From contig JABSSW010000064.1 in the NCBI GenBank assembly GCA_018902385.1, forward strand, positions 1-64,000: 64,000 nucleotides of DNA, written 5' to 3'. The translations under genes were made by a program, and so were the position numbers. This document shows positions 1 through 10,268 of this stretch, piece after piece. Numbering within the stretch: position 1 is the stretch's first letter; each line of letters begins with the position of its first letter. The DNA comes from Physcia stellaris (taxonomy: Eukaryota; Ascomycota; Lecanoromycetes; Caliciales; Physciaceae). A model generated the notes under the pieces. That model saw only the letters and a list, made by a program, of their open reading frames with translations, did no database searches and was not told where the DNA came from.

Positions 1-617
1 ATAGGCCAGTAATAAAGCGGTTTTATCGCGAGTTTCTCGTAGCCTTCCCTGATATCGTCCAAGTAAATTGTGTGCATCTCGTAACCCTCTGCTCGCGGGC
101 CCTGCATTAATGGCACTTCGACATTCAGGGGGCTTTTTTGTGTAATCTCGATCCATGCTTTTTCCGGGTATGATAGCGGCTCATGGAAACGGACTTCGGC
201 TGGGATCCAGACGATGGCGCCCAAGTACAGCAGTACTAGACATTGATCAACGCTTAAAACCAAGTTGGCACCTGCTGGCTTTCGCTGATCCAAGCCTCTT
301 TCATGGCGTCGTATTTGGCGTAATGCGGAGGCAATCGGTTCCCAGGTCTGGAATGAGTATCGAGCGAGCGGCCGGAAGGCTTCCAGCGTTTTTGCGTCGT
401 ACATGAATTCAATCATGGGTTCGGTCTTGGAGATATCGATGCCCCGGCAGGATAGCTCTTGCAGGGTCACTGACGTGAAAATCTCGGGTTGTGCGGAAAG
501 ATAGACAGCGTGGTAATCAGGCGATGCATGAACGAGATTCTGGAGAGTCTGGACATCGGAGATGTTGTTCAGGATTGATCGCTTGAGTTCTGCTGGAATG
601 GTTTCTAGGGTCGCCAT
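1..617 (-). CDS. F-box-like protein, 3' end cut by window edge
   Basis: The reading frame is open from an ATG at 617 to the window edge (about 205 residues, no stop). Near the N-terminus it reads IPAELKRSILNNI, then a leucine-rich NLVHASPDYHAVY stretch and a conserved EIFTSVTLQEL block. The same three blocks occur in the genes at 7.2-7.9, 16.5-17.2 and 21.0-21.8 kb, so this is one member of a dispersed paralogous family. The N-terminal block looks like a short F-box (LPxELxxxIL), which would suggest an SCF ubiquitin-ligase adaptor; that role is inference. A likely 5'UTR intron lies just upstream (minus strand 679 to 633, donor GTAAGC, branch CTAATGAC, acceptor CTACAG), ending 15 bases before the ATG. 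Real gene: fairly sure; function: weak. Confidence 0.75.
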   Translation of the reverse strand, partial: MATLETIPAELKRSILNNISDVQTLQNLVHASPDYHAVYLSAQPEIFTSVTLQELSCRGIDISKTEPMIEFMYDAKTLEAFRPLARYSFQTWEPIASALRQIRRHERGLDQRKPAGANLVLSVDQCLVLLYLGAIVWIPAEVRFHEPLSYPEKAWIEITQKSPLNVEVPLMQGPRAEGYEMHTIYLDDIREGYEKLAIKPLYYWP

Positions 618-679
618 TTTGCTTGGAGACAACTGTAGGTCATTAGAAGTAATGCAGAAAACGTGCAAAATCTGCTTAC

Positions 680-1595
680 TAGTGTAGAGAGTTGACAACG
701 GTAATACAACCGTGGAGTTTTTTGGATCTTCTCAATCTTGTTTGGAAACTGCAAGGAAATGGTGGAACCAGAAGATAGATATTGCCTTAGTCGAGGTATG
801 TCAATGAGTCGTGAAAAGACTTTGTCTGATGCTGTGACAGCTCAAAATTTTACCTTGAAATTAGCAATGTCACATATGTCACTAGTGACTCGATTGTCGG
901 GGTGATGAAGGCAGATTACTTCAGCCAGAGATGATGAATACATTACCCCATCCATCAGACTCAGCACCATTGGTCATATACTGATGGAGTCACAGTTGCA
1001 ATTAGACCCCGTTCTCTACATTGATTTTATTCTCTGCCATCGTCTTGAAACGTCTTGAAATTGTTCGATGACCCTTAGAAAATACCCAATGTAAGTGGTC
1101 GATTGTGGCCAAAGTGCAGGACAAAATGACAGTAAAATGGTAGAATAGTGTGACTATTCAGAACAGTAGTATCATTCCAAAATTAGGGAAGATACCGTCC
1201 AAAATAACGAGATTGAGATCAAGTAGGGCGATCGATTGGCTGGATTTGATGCTCCTCTTGTTGGTGTTACCGTCCATGGTCTCCTGCAGTATTCCCACGG
1301 TTTCGGAGCTCCAGGTTAATATGGTGGAGTAATAGAGACTTAGGAAGGAACTAATCTTGAATCGATTCCAGCAAATCAAATTGTCCTCTACACGTGATCT
1401 GCGCGCAGTCCGTTGATCCGATTGACTAAGCTCGTTTTCCTGACGCCTTGGCAAGGAAACGGAGGAAAAGAATGAAAAGTGAAAGCAATGTCAATATTCT
1501 CGTTGTCGTGCCAAGTCGTTACAGTCCCAACCGCCTGGATTCCTCCTTTGCATCAATAACGACCCATCCCCTAACCTTTCCATCGGGCGCCAGTA
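680..1595. other. intergenic, no gene seen
   Basis: Only short unsupported frames are present. The stretch separates the upstream side of the F-box-like gene from the 3' end of the lipase gene. I see no repeat or RNA gene in it. Confidence 0.5.
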
Positions 1596-2993
1596 TCACC
1601 TGATCTTGTCCCAACCCCCATCCTGACCTGTTTCTAAATGTTGTTCACCCTCGATTTCCATATCCAGCGCGCTCGTGTCTGCGATGGTTATCCCACTTTT
1701 TCTCAAGGATTCCAGCATAGCTCTGACATTCAATCGCAGCGTCCTTTCGGGCTCGTCGGTTTTTAATGCTTTCTTCGTGAGCCAAGGAAACAGGATGCCA
1801 AAATCGGACTGTGACAGATGTGCAGAGGAGACGGGATAGAAGATGTATGGTACAACATGGGTTTCGGACACTGGATCGGAAAGAATATGAAGGGTATGCC
1901 GTAAATTATTCGTCCATTTGTAGAAGCCATGAGATAGGATAGCTAGAGGAGGCGAGGCAGGAGTGCCACAATTGGCCGGGAGCGGCTTTTCATAAAGTGC
2001 GGCTGTCGAGGTCCCTGAGAGAGGCATGGCCCAGAGATCGAGGAGGGAGACGGGCGAAGCAGATGTGATCTGCTCAGTTAGGGCTTTCCCGGGGTAGGGA
2101 TATAGTACTGTTTCTCTATGGTAGACAGATTTGAGGAATTGTACTATGGTCGCTGCACCGAACGAGTGGCCTGCCCAGGATATCTTGCCGGGTCTGTGGA
2201 CGTCAAGCCGGGACTTGAAAGTCTCGAGAGTGTGGCCGGCTTCGGAGGCCTGGGTGTTCGTCATAGAGGTTCCTTCATCGATCTTGAGTAGAGCATCGTG
2301 AACGACGCCTATTTCCCAGCACCGAACTCTTAACTGTTCGTTTCTTCCAATCTCAACTTCAGGCGTAGACTCGTGCGGGTAATATTGGTATTCCACGGCT
2401 TTCAGCATGCTTTTGGCATCATCCTTAATGAAGGAAACTGGGGCACTTCCATCTCGGTGATCTGGTGCGACCACGACGATGCCGTGACTTGCCAACGATC
2501 CACAGAGGTGACTATATGCGTTTCTTGATCCCCCAAGCCCATGCGAGAATATCATGACAGGCCATCGGCCATTCGTCTTGGTTGGTGGTTCAAGAAGTTT
2601 TGCATCTCGAACGGCAGGGATCGTGGTGTATTGGATCAATCGTAGGAAAGGTACCCACCTGCACAGGTCAGCACTGTCAATTCTCAAAAGAGCCTGATGT
2701 GACACCCACGTGAGAAGGGAGGCAAGCCAGGGCTTGGCTTGCAGGAATGAGTAATACGCCTTGAGGTATTGGCTTTGGGGATCAGGCATCCAGTGTATAT
2801 GCTGCACCTTTTTCGTATCCACTTGGCAAGGATAGAAGAGTCGGAAGCTGGAGGTGGTGATCTTGGGATTAGGGGCGGGGCAGGACGTTGAGAGTTCAAG
2901 GGTAGGTATCTCGACGTCCTGCGAGCCGACTTTATAGGGGCCTGTGTAGTCTGGGAAAGAGGGAATCGGGTTTAGGTGGCCAAGGAAAGGCAT
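1596..2993 (-). CDS. platelet-activating factor acetylhydrolase-type lipase
   Basis: Single-exon gene of 465 residues from the ATG at 2993. It belongs to the PAF acetylhydrolase (isoform II/plasma) alpha/beta-hydrolase family, which cleaves short or oxidised acyl chains from phospholipids. Visible marks: an N-terminal FLGHLNPIPSFPDYTGPYKVG block typical of fungal members; an oxyanion-side FSHGLGGSR motif near residue 150; the nucleophile elbow GHSFG with Ser about 277; a LLDLWAMPL stretch that probably carries the acidic residue (about 319); and His about 392 in SSAHLSQSDFGILFPW. No signal peptide or membrane anchor is evident, so it is probably intracellular. All three catalytic positions are present, so it looks functional. 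The exact substrate is not readable. Confidence 0.88.
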   Translation of the reverse strand: MPFLGHLNPIPSFPDYTGPYKVGSQDVEIPTLELSTSCPAPNPKITTSSFRLFYPCQVDTKKVQHIHWMPDPQSQYLKAYYSFLQAKPWLASLLTWVSHQALLRIDSADLCRWVPFLRLIQYTTIPAVRDAKLLEPPTKTNGRWPVMIFSHGLGGSRNAYSHLCGSLASHGIVVVAPDHRDGSAPVSFIKDDAKSMLKAVEYQYYPHESTPEVEIGRNEQLRVRCWEIGVVHDALLKIDEGTSMTNTQASEAGHTLETFKSRLDVHRPGKISWAGHSFGAATIVQFLKSVYHRETVLYPYPGKALTEQITSASPVSLLDLWAMPLSGTSTAALYEKPLPANCGTPASPPLAILSHGFYKWTNNLRHTLHILSDPVSETHVVPYIFYPVSSAHLSQSDFGILFPWLTKKALKTDEPERTLRLNVRAMLESLRKSGITIADTSALDMEIEGEQHLETGQDGGWDKIR

Positions 2994-3871
2994 GTTGGTG
3001 AGCACGCGACCCAGTCGACAGGTGGAACGAATGATTATCTTTAATCAAGGGAAGGTGATGTGGCGATTCAGCGAGGGGGAATGGAATGATCGAAGGCATC
3101 GTGAAGGCTGGCCAAGGATACAGTCATATACATATGGAGTGGATGAAGTCACCGCGTAATCGCGAATTTGCCATCAAGCCGTCGAGGTAGCATTTACGCC
3201 GAACCTCGGTAGCTTAGCACCCGGAACCGCTTCCGGTGTGCCAAAAGGGTTAGACTAAGTAGAATTGCGCTACGAGGACGGGCCGAGGGGGGCGCCACAA
3301 ATTGGAAGCCAAAAGTAATTACGTCATATCCTCTGCTCAAGCCAATGCTGTCTCATTCCAACAGACTGAAAGCACTTCCTCGTTCAATCAACAAATGTGT
3401 GATACAGCACGCCTTTCATGAAAGAGTTCAACACTCATATCTTTTCTGGAAAAGCCTACGATGAGCGGCTATTGGATACGAATCTTCAAGTCGCCGAACG
3501 CGATATCAGGGATTGGCCTGAATTTACGTTACTTGGAGGACTATGCAGTCAATATACACATTCTCGGATGTACTTGTACAGGCCAGTGAGGCACTCCATC
3601 AATGCTTACATCGATTACTTAGGTAGTAAGCTTCATGAAAGCACGTGACTCAGCTTGTGTCAAGCCAAAATTTTATTGGCTCACTCCAGTAACCAAGAAC
3701 TTATCCATGATCTGATGTGATGCCTCTGATGCATCGCCACTAATATGTTCATTAGGTAAGGTTAGAGACGATACCATATTCTGATTGCAATTGGCAAGCA
3801 TCCAGGCCGACGAGCATCAAGTCTTCAGGGCCCATAACCTGGGCAAACTCATGGAGAAATTTGGCAGCCTC
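2994..3871. other. intergenic with hairpin and repeat fragment
   Basis: Presumed promoter of the lipase gene, then the 3' flank of the HNH gene. It contains a short GC-rich hairpin near 3220-3242 (CACCCGGAA / TTCCGGTGTG arms) and, near 3712-3760, a fragment resembling segments at 5.83 and 10.34 kb. A 76-codon frame at 3418-3648 has no supporting feature. Confidence 0.45.
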
Positions 3872-5184
3872 CTAAAGCGCTGCGTATTCAATATCTCTAC
3901 TGGCAATGTCTTTCGCTGCTAGCTCCTCTCCTTCTTCGTCCGCCTTTTTGCTCTCTTCGACCTGATCAAATGTTCCACTGTATCTTTCTTCGGCGTCTTT
4001 ATCGCCAAGATAGTGACCAAGCTTGCGGACCATTGACTTCTTCAGATATGGGCCTGGTGTCGCCCAGACGACCCCAGTTCTCTTGTTGAGGAAGTTCTCC
4101 GCCCAATCCGACTTTTCATACTGTGAGTAACTTCATGTTAGCATTCCGATGAATAGAGAGACTTGACTCAAAGCGAAGAACCTACTTTTTGATAACGAAG
4201 AATGGTAGTAACAAAGTGATAATACAAATATCGTGCAGCTGGTCGGTGATCATTTTTCCATACTAGTCGTCGCTCCAGATCTCTGTATTTCATATCACTG
4301 TCGCCAACATTGTGATTCCGTAAGGCTTGATTCATCAGAACAAACTTGTATTCTGGGGTTTCGTCGGCGGCAGTGACATCTGGGAGAAGGATGAAATCTC
4401 CCCTGTCAAATTGGGTTTCCAAGTAAGAGGCCATAGTTATTCCATTTCTTATGGACCATATCATGTCATAGCCCCCATCTGGTTCGCCGAACATGTAGCC
4501 GACATTTTTAAACCCCAGATGGTGAGGCACGATATGAGCCGCGGTTCTCGCGCTGCTATCCGCGTATCTTTGCATAATCGGACACCATAGAAAATTACTG
4601 TTCTCGGGATCATGGCTGTTGTAGTGAGCTCTTACCGCCGCCTTCCATCGTTTATGCTGTCTTTGGTCGCGCTCTTCCCATCCTGCTGGAGCCTCTTCAG
4701 TTTTGAAGATTAGCGGCAACAAATTAGCATAGGCAGCTAGCATGTCCGGTTCATCGTCCACGCTAATCTTCTCTGCGAAAGCAGTTTCATTTCTTCGAAC
4801 CGTGATAGCTTCTTGAGTTACTTTTGCCTTGCTTTCGAAGCACTCTTTCGTCAATCTATGATACTCATCTCTACCTAGCTTTCCTGCTTCATGTGCTTCA
4901 CGTAGACCTTCGAACAGGACAGCGAACTTTTCTTCTTCCAAATCGAGACACTGCCTTTTGGTTTCTATGAAGTCTTTCGAAGAGTTCTTGCTTGAGACAG
5001 TAAGCAGAGAGTGAGTACGCTTAATATTATGATCAATCTCTTTCAATTTTTCCTGCTTAGATGTGGCGGTCAAGGAGGATACTCTCTCAGGAATAGTAAA
5101 CTTAGTGACGTCGTAATTGTGATGGGAACTCATTGAGTCCCCAGTCTTGCTTTTGCTCTTCTTTGGGCTACCTTTTAATGACAT
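3872..5184 (-). CDS. HNH-endonuclease-domain protein, two exons
   Basis: Exon 1 runs 5184 to 4186 and exon 2 runs 4120 to 3872; the 65-base intron (donor GTAGGT, branch TGCTAACATG, acceptor CTCACAG) keeps frame, giving about 415 residues. The N-terminal half is Lys/Ser-rich and then helical and charged (possible coiled coil, about residues 45-150). The C-terminal half carries an HNH-like core of the kind found in many fungal proteins: W-C-P-I near 'NFLWCPIM', then AAHIVPHHLG, then IRNGITM about 30 residues on. The Cys...HIVPH...RNG order matches the fungal HNH_2-like group, whose members are predicted nucleases of mostly unknown role. Exon 2 adds an acidic tail rich in Glu/Lys that a single-exon reading would miss. 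Start chosen at the first ATG in frame. Confidence 0.75.
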
Positions 5185-7209
5185 TGTGATCTGTGACAAA
5201 CCGAAGACGTATTAAGACAGCTGTAAAAACTTTGGATTGAAGACAAGGTTACACAGGTATCAAGATAGCTTTAGACTCGAAGATTCAACTAATTCATAAA
5301 CTCTATCTAGAGTCCCATTTTCTGTTGGGAATGCTTGGCACCCGCTGCGACCCTTGACGTCATTCGAACTGAACACCGGCAGAGCGGGTGAAAGATTCCA
5401 CTGATGGATTGATTTCTCATACCCATTATTCAAATTCAGAAGGTCGATTTTGTTTATCTGGATGATATGAGGGACGGCTATGAGCGGCTGGATGTCAAGA
5501 TGTATCGCTATTATCGGCATTTGTCCGTGTTCTGTACTAAGACCAATAAATGGAGGGATTGGATAGCCAGCGAGGATCACGCTGGATGTTATCGGGATTG
5601 TAACTGCAATTGAACGGAAGGTTTTGGGCTGTGTCAGAGTTATAGTCTACCGTTAACTGATTAAGTCCTCTGGAGCTGAAATTGGAATCGCCCATGTCGA
5701 GTCGGGAGCTGTGGTATCACCCTTGTCAAAACGACTTGCTCAGTATGTAATATTAGCCACGCATCTTTTGACATGAAGTACTCTTGTGCTATAAGTTCTG
5801 TTATAGTGTTTCAAGTCTTATCCCAAGGTCTGGTGTAATGCGATCCTGCCTCTCATGCATCGCCATCAGTACATTCAACATAACGAAATTGGTATCTTGT
5901 CTTTGGTACAAAGCATGCATTGATTACGTAAAGATGATATGGAACGAAAACGTCATCTTTTAATTTCGTCCTAAGTAGGGTATTCGTAGATCAATTGGTA
6001 ATCCATCACCCGAACGACTGAAATTAGTTATGAAGTCTGTCCACGACTCTTTCTACGAAGAATAGATTTCCAGCCCAAAGTACGACCCAGCCAAGCGAGA
6101 GATAGTCATCAGTGTAGCACAATGTCTGGCACTCTTGACGATCGAGAACCTCGTGGCTTGGGAGTTCAGACTTGATCCCCGGGACTCAGTAAAAGATTGG
6201 GACAACTCGATCGCGAATAGGTCCCGCGGTGTCTTAACGGCCAAGACACGTGGACTCGCGCTTCGATGTGCGTCAGTACCGACTTATGAGGACCGTGGGA
6301 TAGTGGGATGACTGGCAGGCCTTGTTCGAGAAGCGCACGGCGGTGATGCGTAATTTGGGGGCGGCAAGTGGGAGTTTAGACAATATCGATAACTAGATGG
6401 AGAGCCTTAGTCATGAAATTTGTTCAGCAAACGTTGAAAACTGAGTTGCTATATACACATACATCCAGCTACTGTAGTTTGAGCTTTTAATCTCTGTGTC
6501 ATTCACCGACCTTGTTTCTTAGGAACAGTCATCTAGAATTCCACTGAGTCTGCTTTGTTATCAGCTATTCCGATAGGAATCCAAAGCATGGACTTCAGAA
6601 TCAGTTGGCGAAATCGTCGTTCAACGACATGATGAGTCAGGAGTCCCGATTGATCTGTAGGGACCTCTCAATCGCATGCTTTCTGAGCGTATTTCCATCT
6701 TTCTGAGAGGGATCCAAGTGGGGGAAAAAGGAGTTTCTCATGGCTCGATACTCAGGGATACTCGCTTCTATACCTTAGCTTCGAGAGATCTGCGAATACC
6801 CAATCTGCAATGAAAACAGCAAACGTATGTCTATTTACTGTTGTATTCATATATATTGTGTGAAGAGCGGGCTCGTAGTTTGTCACAAGGGTTTATAGAT
6901 CTCTTGATGCATGAGAGGTAAGACAGTACCTACCACACCAGAGAATAGCTCATGATCGACAAGTGTCCAGTTGGAAGAACACCAGATTGTGGATATTCAC
7001 AGGCTAGCAGAGGAGTAGTTTTTTTCTACTCTTAATCAATAGAATATCTCGGACGCACGCTAAACTAGCTGATAATCGAAATGTAAAGTGTGGACGGCAG
7101 ATCAATTCAGACACGGATTTCCCAGCTGTTATGGAGAAGGTCGTCACTCAGAGATCATGACCTCTTAGTCGTTGCTTGTTCGATCAACTGCCTGGATAAT
7201 GCCACGATG
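5185..7209. other. intergenic, 2 kb, no supported gene
   Basis: It holds the promoter side of the HNH gene and a dispersed repeat copy near 5829-5990. The 106-codon frame at 5260-5580 begins with GTG, has no recognisable domain and is not called. The rest shows nothing I can support. Confidence 0.45.
5829..5990. repeat. dispersed repeat, copy 2
   Basis: Shares a GGTCTGGTGTRRTGC...TGCCTCTCATG segment and a downstream CATCWTYTKATTYCGTCC segment with 10347-10498; a shorter match sits at 3712-3760. Copies are diverged and lack obvious terminal repeats. Confidence 0.4.
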
Positions 7210-7896
7210 TCATTGACGATCCAAATCAATCTGGCAACGCCACTCTTCAGCACTGAGTACATCACCCGATGGCGAGAGTCGCTGATCGATGGGCCAGCCC
7301 CGGCCAAGAAGCGCAGTATTACAAAAGACCCTCAAACTGTGTGAGAGCCGAAGAGCATCGGTAGGCTTACGAGCAATCAACACCGACCAAGCCTCATCTC
7401 CCGATCCGTAGCATATAATTTCCACCTTCCATGGTACCAGCTCTCGGATTTTCAACAACGAAAGGCACTGCTCAATGCTCAGTTTGAGAACTGGAACCGT
7501 ACTCGAGTCGCGCCAGTGGTCGTTCAGCAATTTGAAATGGTTGTAAATGGCCCGAAGCGGGGCTCTACATTCAACGGCAGGCAGGTCTTTGCGGTCCATA
7601 CGCACTTCGCAGAGAACTACTGGATTTAAAAGGTCGACCGAACGAGCTTTCAGCTCGGCGACTGTGACGGCCGTAAAGATTTCGGCACGGGCCTTGAGGT
7701 ATGAGCCGTGGAACGCGGGAGATGCGTGGACTAGTGATTGAAGGGAGTGGATGTCCGGTACGTTTGTAAGGATTTGGATTTGGAGTTCCACTGGTAGGAG
7801 CTCTAGAAATGGAGGATGATTTGGTTCGTTTGAGAAGGCCTGGATAGATTTAGCCCATATGCTGGTAGAAGTGAAAGTAGAATGAGCTGTTACCAT
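7210..7896 (-). CDS. F-box-like protein (dispersed family)
   Basis: The encoded protein has LLPVELQIQIL (short F-box-like), NVPDIHSLQSLVHASPAFHGSYL, EIFTAVTVAELKARSVDLL and a C-terminal LSIEQCLSLLKIRELVPWKVE block. All are shared with the 16.5-kb and 21.0-kb genes. The ATG at 7896 is followed at once by GTAACA, and a CAG lies 54 bases on. Removing those 54 bases (7893 to 7840) gives M-A-F-S-N and 210 residues, matching the ATG-then-intron layout of the paralogues. Because 54 is a multiple of three, the unspliced reading is also open, so splicing is inferred only by analogy. An SCF adaptor role is possible but unproven. Confidence 0.72.
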   Translation of the reverse strand: MVTAHSTFTSTSIWAKSIQAFSNEPNHPPFLELLPVELQIQILTNVPDIHSLQSLVHASPAFHGSYLKARAEIFTAVTVAELKARSVDLLNPVVLCEVRMDRKDLPAVECRAPLRAIYNHFKLLNDHWRDSSTVPVLKLSIEQCLSLLKIRELVPWKVEIICYGSGDEAWSVLIARKPTDALRLSHSLRVFCNTALLGRGWPIDQRLSPSGDVLSAEEWRCQIDLDRQ

Positions 7897-7920
7897 GATT
7901 GAATGTAGTGCTTGATGCAC

Positions 7921-9771
7921 TTGTAATTGTTCGCTACTGAGCCGGTAGGAATTATGTTTTCAAGTTCTTACGGGCAGGCACCAATAGCTCCCAAATTCAG
8001 ACTTTGATAGATGTGTTTGTTGAGAGCGAGTGAAACTGTTTTGTGACACAGGATCCTTGACCTGATAGTTCTCCTAGTGTCTAGATCTTCAACATTTTCA
8101 GCCCGGCTATTTCAGCGTAAATTGCAATTTTCTAAGTCAAGCATAAACAGAAACTTATCGACACCTGCAAATATGTTTCACTCTAGATATTCTTCCTCAT
8201 CTTCGACGACTGTGAAAAACTTAGTCTAATCGATTACGATTAAACCCTTGTGAGGAAAGGAAGTTGGTAATGATCATAGTCGTCAAAATCTTCCTGTTGT
8301 AGTTGAACACGGTTGTTAGTACGAGATGCCTGTGAATGGACTACTCATTGCTCGACATGTACTGCTGATTCTCACCAGTATCGAACCGCAGGTCCTCTTG
8401 GACAGCGGAGACACTAAGCATTAGAAGGTTGCCGGCGGCTAATTTCCTCTACGTACGAGGTACTTGAAATAAGGTTCTGGTCGTTTCACAGTCGTGATCC
8501 CATTACTTGATGCCATCGGATAAGAATCTGCACTACCTTGTCTGTGTCCTCGTCTTTCCCAACAGCCTGTTCCTCCACCCACTCGAAATCTCCGCCCAGT
8601 CAATCTCGGCCTGCTGGACAGGGGTATCTATGCAGGGAAGGCGCATGTATGCCCAATCGTCAGAGGAAATGCTCAGACATTCTGCTCCTTATATTGTAGG
8701 TCGCCGCCCATTATGTTCCATCTTCTGTTTCTCAATCTTCAGAACTTTTTGGTTTCCGTCAATCCGCCACTAGGAGGTCGTTTCATGTACATGTCAACTC
8801 CATAGCCCGGTCGTGTCAGATAGGGGGAGTTAGCCGGCGATGCTACTGCCCAGCAGAACCCTTGGTGGTGTATTTCTTGCATAGGCGGTGCTCGCTGACC
8901 AGAGAAACCACCGAAGTCTCTGTACAGAAGCCTTCAGGGGCATTAGCTATACTATGCATCCGAACACCCTTGCTTTCGCCCACCTCACTGTAACAGCCCA
9001 TCTGTGGCTATTAGGGTTATGCTGGTATGGCAGGCTGGAAGATCTCGACCTATTTTGGCACCAACGAGTCTGCTAATGTTCCTCGGCCAGAAGATTCTAG
9101 CAACGGCAGATACTAACCACGCACGTACAACCATAGGTAGGATGACATCTGTGTTCTCATATTTGCATAAAGCGCCCATTGAATATTTGCTTTTGGGAGA
9201 GTTCAGGTGCAGTGCCGACTTCATGACGTGGCTTTCATTTTCTTCCACCCCCATACGAATGGCCACCAACTCTTAGCGAATGTTTGAGAATCCCATGTCC
9301 TTCTCATCCGGTTCTGATCCGATTCTCCAATGCCGAATGACCGATCTCCACGTCATTGGCCGCCATTGTAGATACCGAAAAGTGTACCGAAGCTTCCAGT
9401 GTCACCCCCTCAGTCATGCTGGGCCGAACAGCGAATGGACAATAAGCCCGAGCATATCCGTACATGATTCCGAGGGACTGGAACCAATCTTTTCACCACA
9501 ATGAACTGTGCGTCCAGATTACTACACCATCTGGCTTCAAAATTCAAACCAAATTCGGTGATTTCAATGCCCATTTCCAGTACACCCTACCCCACAAGCA
9601 GTACTGAGCAATTTTCGCAACGAAATTCCACTTCCTGCGACCGCTTACCTCCGAAAGGCTCCCCCGATTCCCAGGAAGCTGGTGTTCATCATTATCGTGC
9701 AGGCATTCGCATGTGGCTTCTGGGTGCGTTACCAAGGCCAAGTTGTTTAGCAACTCGCCACATCTTGAGGA
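7921..9771. other. intergenic with dispersed repeat
   Basis: About 1.9 kb without a supported gene. It contains the 8608-8950 repeat, whose second copy lies at 47057-47397. The remaining frames on both strands are short and overlapping, with no domain. Confidence 0.45.
8608..8950 (+). repeat. dispersed repeat, copy A (partner at 47057)
   Basis: About 340 bases align in the same orientation with 47057-47397. Shared blocks include GGCCTGCTGGACA at the left, a GAGTTAGCCGGCGATG block, GCATAGGCGGTGCTCGCTGA, and CAGAAGCCTTCAGGGGCATT at the right. I estimate three-quarters identity by eye. A short shared frame (LAD..NH.S..TEAFRGIS) runs through its end in both copies. No terminal inverted repeat is seen; class unknown. 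Confidence 0.65.
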
Positions 9772-9778
9772 TATTTAA
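9772..9778 (+). promoter_or_regulatory. TATA-like box of the hydrophobin-like gene
   Basis: TATTTAA lies about 106 bases upstream of the ATG at 9884, followed by a pyrimidine-rich leader. This is inferred from position and base pattern only. Confidence 0.3.
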
Positions 9779-9883
9779 GGACGGAGCTGGTGCCATTTCC
9801 GAAGGCCAACTCTCAATTCCTGCACAAGCCTGCCAACTCGCTCATTTCAGTCTCCTTGCAAACTGGGTGGTACCTTCCGCACG

Positions 9884-10268
9884 ATGCTTTCTTCCAAGCT
9901 TCTCATTGCGGCCCTTATGTCAGGCTTTGCAACTTCCACGCCAACACCAGCCAGCTCCGCTTCCGCGCCAACATATAGCTGCCCGCCACTCCCCGTGGGA
10001 GAGCAAGTTCTGTATTGCTGTGCCGAGGGGTACCTCGGTGTCGCTGGAGAGAACACTGCCACAGGCACCGACTGCGCCCTCTCGTCTGGCGGCGTGGGCC
10101 AAGAAGGAATGTGTACCGACGCCGCGAGGGGGCTACCTCTTTGCTGTGCTGTCGTTGTAAGTGCAGTGACACCGAAGGCCATGGATGTGGTTACTAATTG
10201 CTTAGGTTGGCCCGCTGCCGATCGTTGGAATTCCAGTGACTGGATGTGGAGCGCCGAAAAAAGTGTAA
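9884..10268 (+). CDS. hydrophobin-like small secreted cysteine-rich protein
   Basis: Two exons, 9884-10156 and 10206-10268. The 49-base intron (GTAAGT, branch ACTAATTG, CTTAG) keeps frame, giving 111 residues. The N-terminus is a signal peptide (MLSSKLLIAALMSGFATST). The mature part has eight cysteines in the hydrophobin order C-CC-C-C-CC-C. Spacing is about 11, 17, 12, 9 and 16 residues between successive groups, which fits neither class I nor class II exactly. The last cysteine (VTGCGAP) is supplied only by exon 2, so reading through the intron loses it. Hydrophobins self-assemble at water-air interfaces on aerial hyphae and spores; that role is inferred from the pattern. It could also be another eight-cysteine effector-like protein. 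Confidence 0.78.

Noticed and set aside
3195-3245. possible tRNA-like hairpin near the lipase promoter
   Set aside because: Only one stem (CACCCGGAA/TTCCGGTGTG) is present; no cloverleaf, no B-box or acceptor stem.
3418-3648. 76-codon frame on the plus strand
   Set aside because: No domain, no splice context and no paralogue in the window; kept only as a mention in the intergenic entry.
5260-5580. 106-codon frame on the minus strand upstream of the HNH gene
   Set aside because: Begins with GTG, has no recognisable motif and no plausible splice link to the HNH gene.
9501-10160. 219-codon plus frame and several minus frames over the hydrophobin-like gene
   Set aside because: They overlap the cysteine-patterned frame, which alone has a signal peptide and a consistent intron; the others are compositional shadows.
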